Positions 5,086-6,978 of a DNA stretch of 6,978 bases are shown piece by piece (position 1 is the stretch's first letter; each line of letters begins with the position of its first letter). Source of the stretch: Fusobacteriota bacterium. Lineage in GTDB: Bacteria; Fusobacteriota; Fusobacteriia; Bac17; JAEWOZ01. Position numbers and translations under genes: made by a program. The stretch is taken from positions 1 to 6,978 of the forward strand of contig JAEWOZ010000114.1 in assembly GCA_023399505.1 (NCBI GenBank). The letters run 5' to 3'. The notes under the pieces were generated by a model, which worked only from the letters and a program-made list of their open reading frames with translations, was not told where the DNA came from and did no database searches.

Positions 5086-6327
5086 ATGTCAAGAAACATT
5101 TTAGTTGGAATTGATATAGGTACAACTAAGATTTTTACAGTAATAGCTAAACTATCTAAAGATAAAAACTCCTTTAAAATTCTAGGATACGGTTTTTCAA
5201 AATCAAATGGAATAAGTAAAGGTGTTGTTGTTGATGTAGAAGAGGCAACTTTTTCTATTGAAAAGTCAATAAAAGAAGCTGAAAAGATGGCAGGTGTAAA
5301 AGTACAAAGCGCTGCAGTAGGAATTTCAGGTAATCATATTGAATCTGTAACTACTCATGCTACCGTTACTGTGTCTAAGTATCCAAGAGAAATAACCTTA
5401 AGTGATAAGAATAAGCTTGAAGAGCTAATAGAAGGTAAAATAATAAAATTAGATAGACATATAATTCATAAAATTGCCTACAATTATAGAATTGATGATG
5501 GTAACATAGTAAAAAATCCTATTGGAATGGTAGGATGTAAGCTAGATGCAGATGTTCACATAGTTACTGGAATTGTAAATTCTATTGAATCTTTAATTAA
5601 ATGTGTAAAAAGTTTAAATGTAAATGTAGAAGCAATAGCATTAGAATCTTTAGTATCTGGTAAATCTGTCTTAACTGATACTGAGAAAAAGATGGGTTCA
5701 GTTTTAGTAGATATAGGTGGAGGTACTACTGATATAGCTGTATTTAAAAATGATAAGTTGATATACACAGATGTTCTACCTATAGGTGGCGAACATTTTA
5801 CTCACGATATAGCGACTATTTTAAATATCGATCTTACAACAGCTGAGTATCTTAAGAGAAATTTAAAGAATTTCTTACAAAGTGGTGACAAAGATTTTAT
5901 AGAAGTTTCTACATATAAAACTTCTAACGCCAAGAAAGTAAGTTTAAGTTATCTCAATTCTATAATAGAATCTAGAATTGAAGATATAATAGAACATATT
6001 AATAAAAGTATTTCTAAATCAAAATATATGAATATTTTAAGAAGTGGAATTATTATAACTGGTGGAGCTTCTAAAACTATAGGCTTGAAAGAAAAAGTAG
6101 AAAATGCTTTCAAAATTCCTACTAGAATAGGAATCCCTAGCTTGGAAGATAAACTTCCAGATGAATTAAAATCACCTGAAGCAGCAACCGTAATGGGATT
6201 ATTATTATATTCATTAGACAAGAATGAGCAAAACACTTTTAAAAGAGAGGGTTCAAATAACAGAAAAGGTATATTTGGATCTATAAAAGATAAAATTAAA
6301 GCTCTTATTGATTCATTTCTAGAGTAG
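5086..6327 (+). CDS. ftsA: Cell division protein FtsA
   Basis: FtsA is an actin-like ATPase that polymerises under the membrane, tethers FtsZ there and recruits later division proteins. The 413 residues have the expected length. Visible motifs are the phosphate-1 loop GIDIGTTK (8-15), the 1C (SHS2) domain around 85-165, the phosphate-2 loop VDIGGGTTDIAVF (208-220), the adenosine motif ITGGASKTIGL (324-334), and SPEAATVMGLLLY (363-375). A flexible linker leads to an amphipathic helix GIFGSIKDKIKALIDSFLE (395-413), the usual membrane-targeting tip. The start is set by GGAGG at 5077-5081, 4 bases before the ATG, and it lies 10 bases after the ftsQ stop. Its own stop codon is part of the RBS of ftsZ, so expression of the two is likely coupled. 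Nothing in it looks damaged. Confidence 0.96.
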   Translation: MSRNILVGIDIGTTKIFTVIAKLSKDKNSFKILGYGFSKSNGISKGVVVDVEEATFSIEKSIKEAEKMAGVKVQSAAVGISGNHIESVTTHATVTVSKYPREITLSDKNKLEELIEGKIIKLDRHIIHKIAYNYRIDDGNIVKNPIGMVGCKLDADVHIVTGIVNSIESLIKCVKSLNVNVEAIALESLVSGKSVLTDTEKKMGSVLVDIGGGTTDIAVFKNDKLIYTDVLPIGGEHFTHDIATILNIDLTTAEYLKRNLKNFLQSGDKDFIEVSTYKTSNAKKVSLSYLNSIIESRIEDIIEHINKSISKSKYMNILRSGIIITGGASKTIGLKEKVENAFKIPTRIGIPSLEDKLPDELKSPEAATVMGLLLYSLDKNEQNTFKREGSNNRKGIFGSIKDKIKALIDSFLE

Positions 6328-6335
6328 GAGGTAGA

Positions 6336-6978
6336 ATGTCAAGATCTTACAAAGATTATAAAGATTACAAGGATAGCCCTGTAGCCAGAATAAAAGTTAT
6401 TGGCGTAGGCGGTGCTGGCGGTAATAGTATTAATCAGATGATTGATAGCGGTATAAACGATAGACATATCGAAATACTAGTAGCTAATACAGATATACAA
6501 GATCTTCTAAAGTCCAAGGCAAAAACAAAAATCCAACTTGGTGAAAGAATTACAAAAGGACTAGGTGCAGGTGCAAATCCTGAAATAGGAAAGCTTTCTG
6601 CAGAAGAAGATAAGGACAAGATAAAAGCAGTACTAGAGGGTACAGACTTACTATTTATAACTGCCGGTATGGGTGGAGGAACAGGTACAGGAGCTGCACC
6701 TGTTATAGCAAAAGTAGCAAAAGATTTAGGAATTTTAACTGTAGGTATTGTTACTAAACCTTTCTCTTTTGAAGGGCAAAAGAGAAATAAAAATTCTGGA
6801 ACTGGTTTAAAGGACCTAGCAGATAATGTAGATACTTTAGTGGTAGTTCCTAATGATAAGTTATTTGAATTACCTAACAAAAATATAACTTTAATAAACG
6901 CTTTTGAGGAAGCTAATAATATTTTAAAAATAGGTATTACAGGCGTAGCAGATTTAATAACAACCCAAGGGTTCATTA
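6336..6978 (+). CDS. ftsZ: Cell division protein FtsZ, 3' end beyond the window
   Basis: FtsZ is the tubulin-like GTPase that assembles the division ring at midcell. The 214 residues present cover the GTPase domain: VGGAGGN (24-30), NTD (51-53), GLGAGANP (75-82), the tubulin signature GGGTGTGAAP (113-122), TKPFSFEG (140-147) with the ribose-contacting Glu146 and Arg150, PNDKLFELP (172-180) and the beginning of the T7/synergy region (NAFEEANNIL, 188-197, then GVADLITT). The catalytic NxDxxD loop and the C-terminal peptide lie beyond the window. The ATG is fixed by AGGAGG at 6326-6331, which overlaps the ftsA stop; the gap to ftsA is 8 bases. The N-terminal extension carries a threefold YKD repeat. 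The helix after Arg150 (NKNSGTGL) departs from the usual MxxAxxGI pattern, but no key residue is missing. Confidence 0.97.
   Translation, partial: MSRSYKDYKDYKDSPVARIKVIGVGGAGGNSINQMIDSGINDRHIEILVANTDIQDLLKSKAKTKIQLGERITKGLGAGANPEIGKLSAEEDKDKIKAVLEGTDLLFITAGMGGGTGTGAAPVIAKVAKDLGILTVGIVTKPFSFEGQKRNKNSGTGLKDLADNVDTLVVVPNDKLFELPNKNITLINAFEEANNILKIGITGVADLITTQGFI
6348..6374 (+). repeat. Three tandem 9-base repeats at the start of ftsZ
   Basis: TACAAAGAT, TATAAAGAT and TACAAGGAT follow one another in frame and encode YKD-YKD-YKD at residues 5-13, ahead of the conserved GTPase core. Copy-number change by multiples of nine bases would leave the frame intact. Confidence 0.75.

Noticed and set aside
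5556..6236. Two minus-strand open frames within ftsA
   Set aside because: They are shadows of the intact ftsA gene, with no RBS and no recognisable motif.
6434..6976. Long minus-strand open frame opposite ftsZ
   Set aside because: The plus strand encodes unmistakable FtsZ; the antisense frame is a by-product of its codon use.

Overview
The window is very AT-rich DNA that uses the standard bacterial code. It holds part of a division-gene operon (ftsQ, ftsA, ftsZ) next to an accessory patch. The base composition, the fusobacterial look of FtsA/FtsZ and the presence of a predicted AAA-ATPase/PD-(D/E)XK nuclease gene best fit a fusobacterium of the Leptotrichiaceae (Streptobacillus/Sneathia-like). 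That placement is an inference from memory, not a search result.

Layout. 1-540 (minus): an alpha/beta hydrolase gene cut by an in-frame TAA at 70-72, after which the same frame keeps coding recognisable sequence to the window edge. 541-736: gene-free, with a hydrolase promoter/RBS and two minus-strand terminator hairpins. 737-1636 (minus): an unrecognised coiled-coil lipoprotein. 1722-2068 (plus): an internally deleted IS1-family-like element. 2058-3710 (minus): an intact AAA-ATPase-like/PD-(D/E)XK nuclease gene whose stop codon lies inside the terminal repeat of that element. 3757-3807: a long inverted repeat just upstream of the nuclease gene. About 3815-3980 (plus): a decayed C-terminal domain of a second, paralogous nuclease gene in three frames. 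3981-4308 (minus): a second, differently deleted copy of the same insertion element in inverted orientation. 4378-4406: a good promoter. 4435-5075: ftsQ, with a one-base frameshift in a run of ten T. 5086-6327: ftsA. 6336 to the end: ftsZ, cut by the window edge.

How it fits together. FtsQ, FtsA and FtsZ form one tightly packed operon (gaps of about 10 and 8 bases) driven by a promoter just outside the right-hand insertion element. FtsZ polymerises into the division ring, FtsA tethers it to the membrane and FtsQ links it to the periplasmic division machinery. The stretch 1722-4308 resembles a composite element: two inverted, dead IS copies bracket one working and one dead nuclease gene. Both IS copies abut the 3' side of a nuclease gene in the same relative orientation, so each half of the patch has the order 'nuclease gene then IS'. 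The window shows decay at several points: an in-frame stop in the hydrolase, a frameshift in ftsQ, a nuclease relic and two broken IS copies. The most notable point is the ftsQ homopolymer frameshift, because this gene would normally be needed for division.
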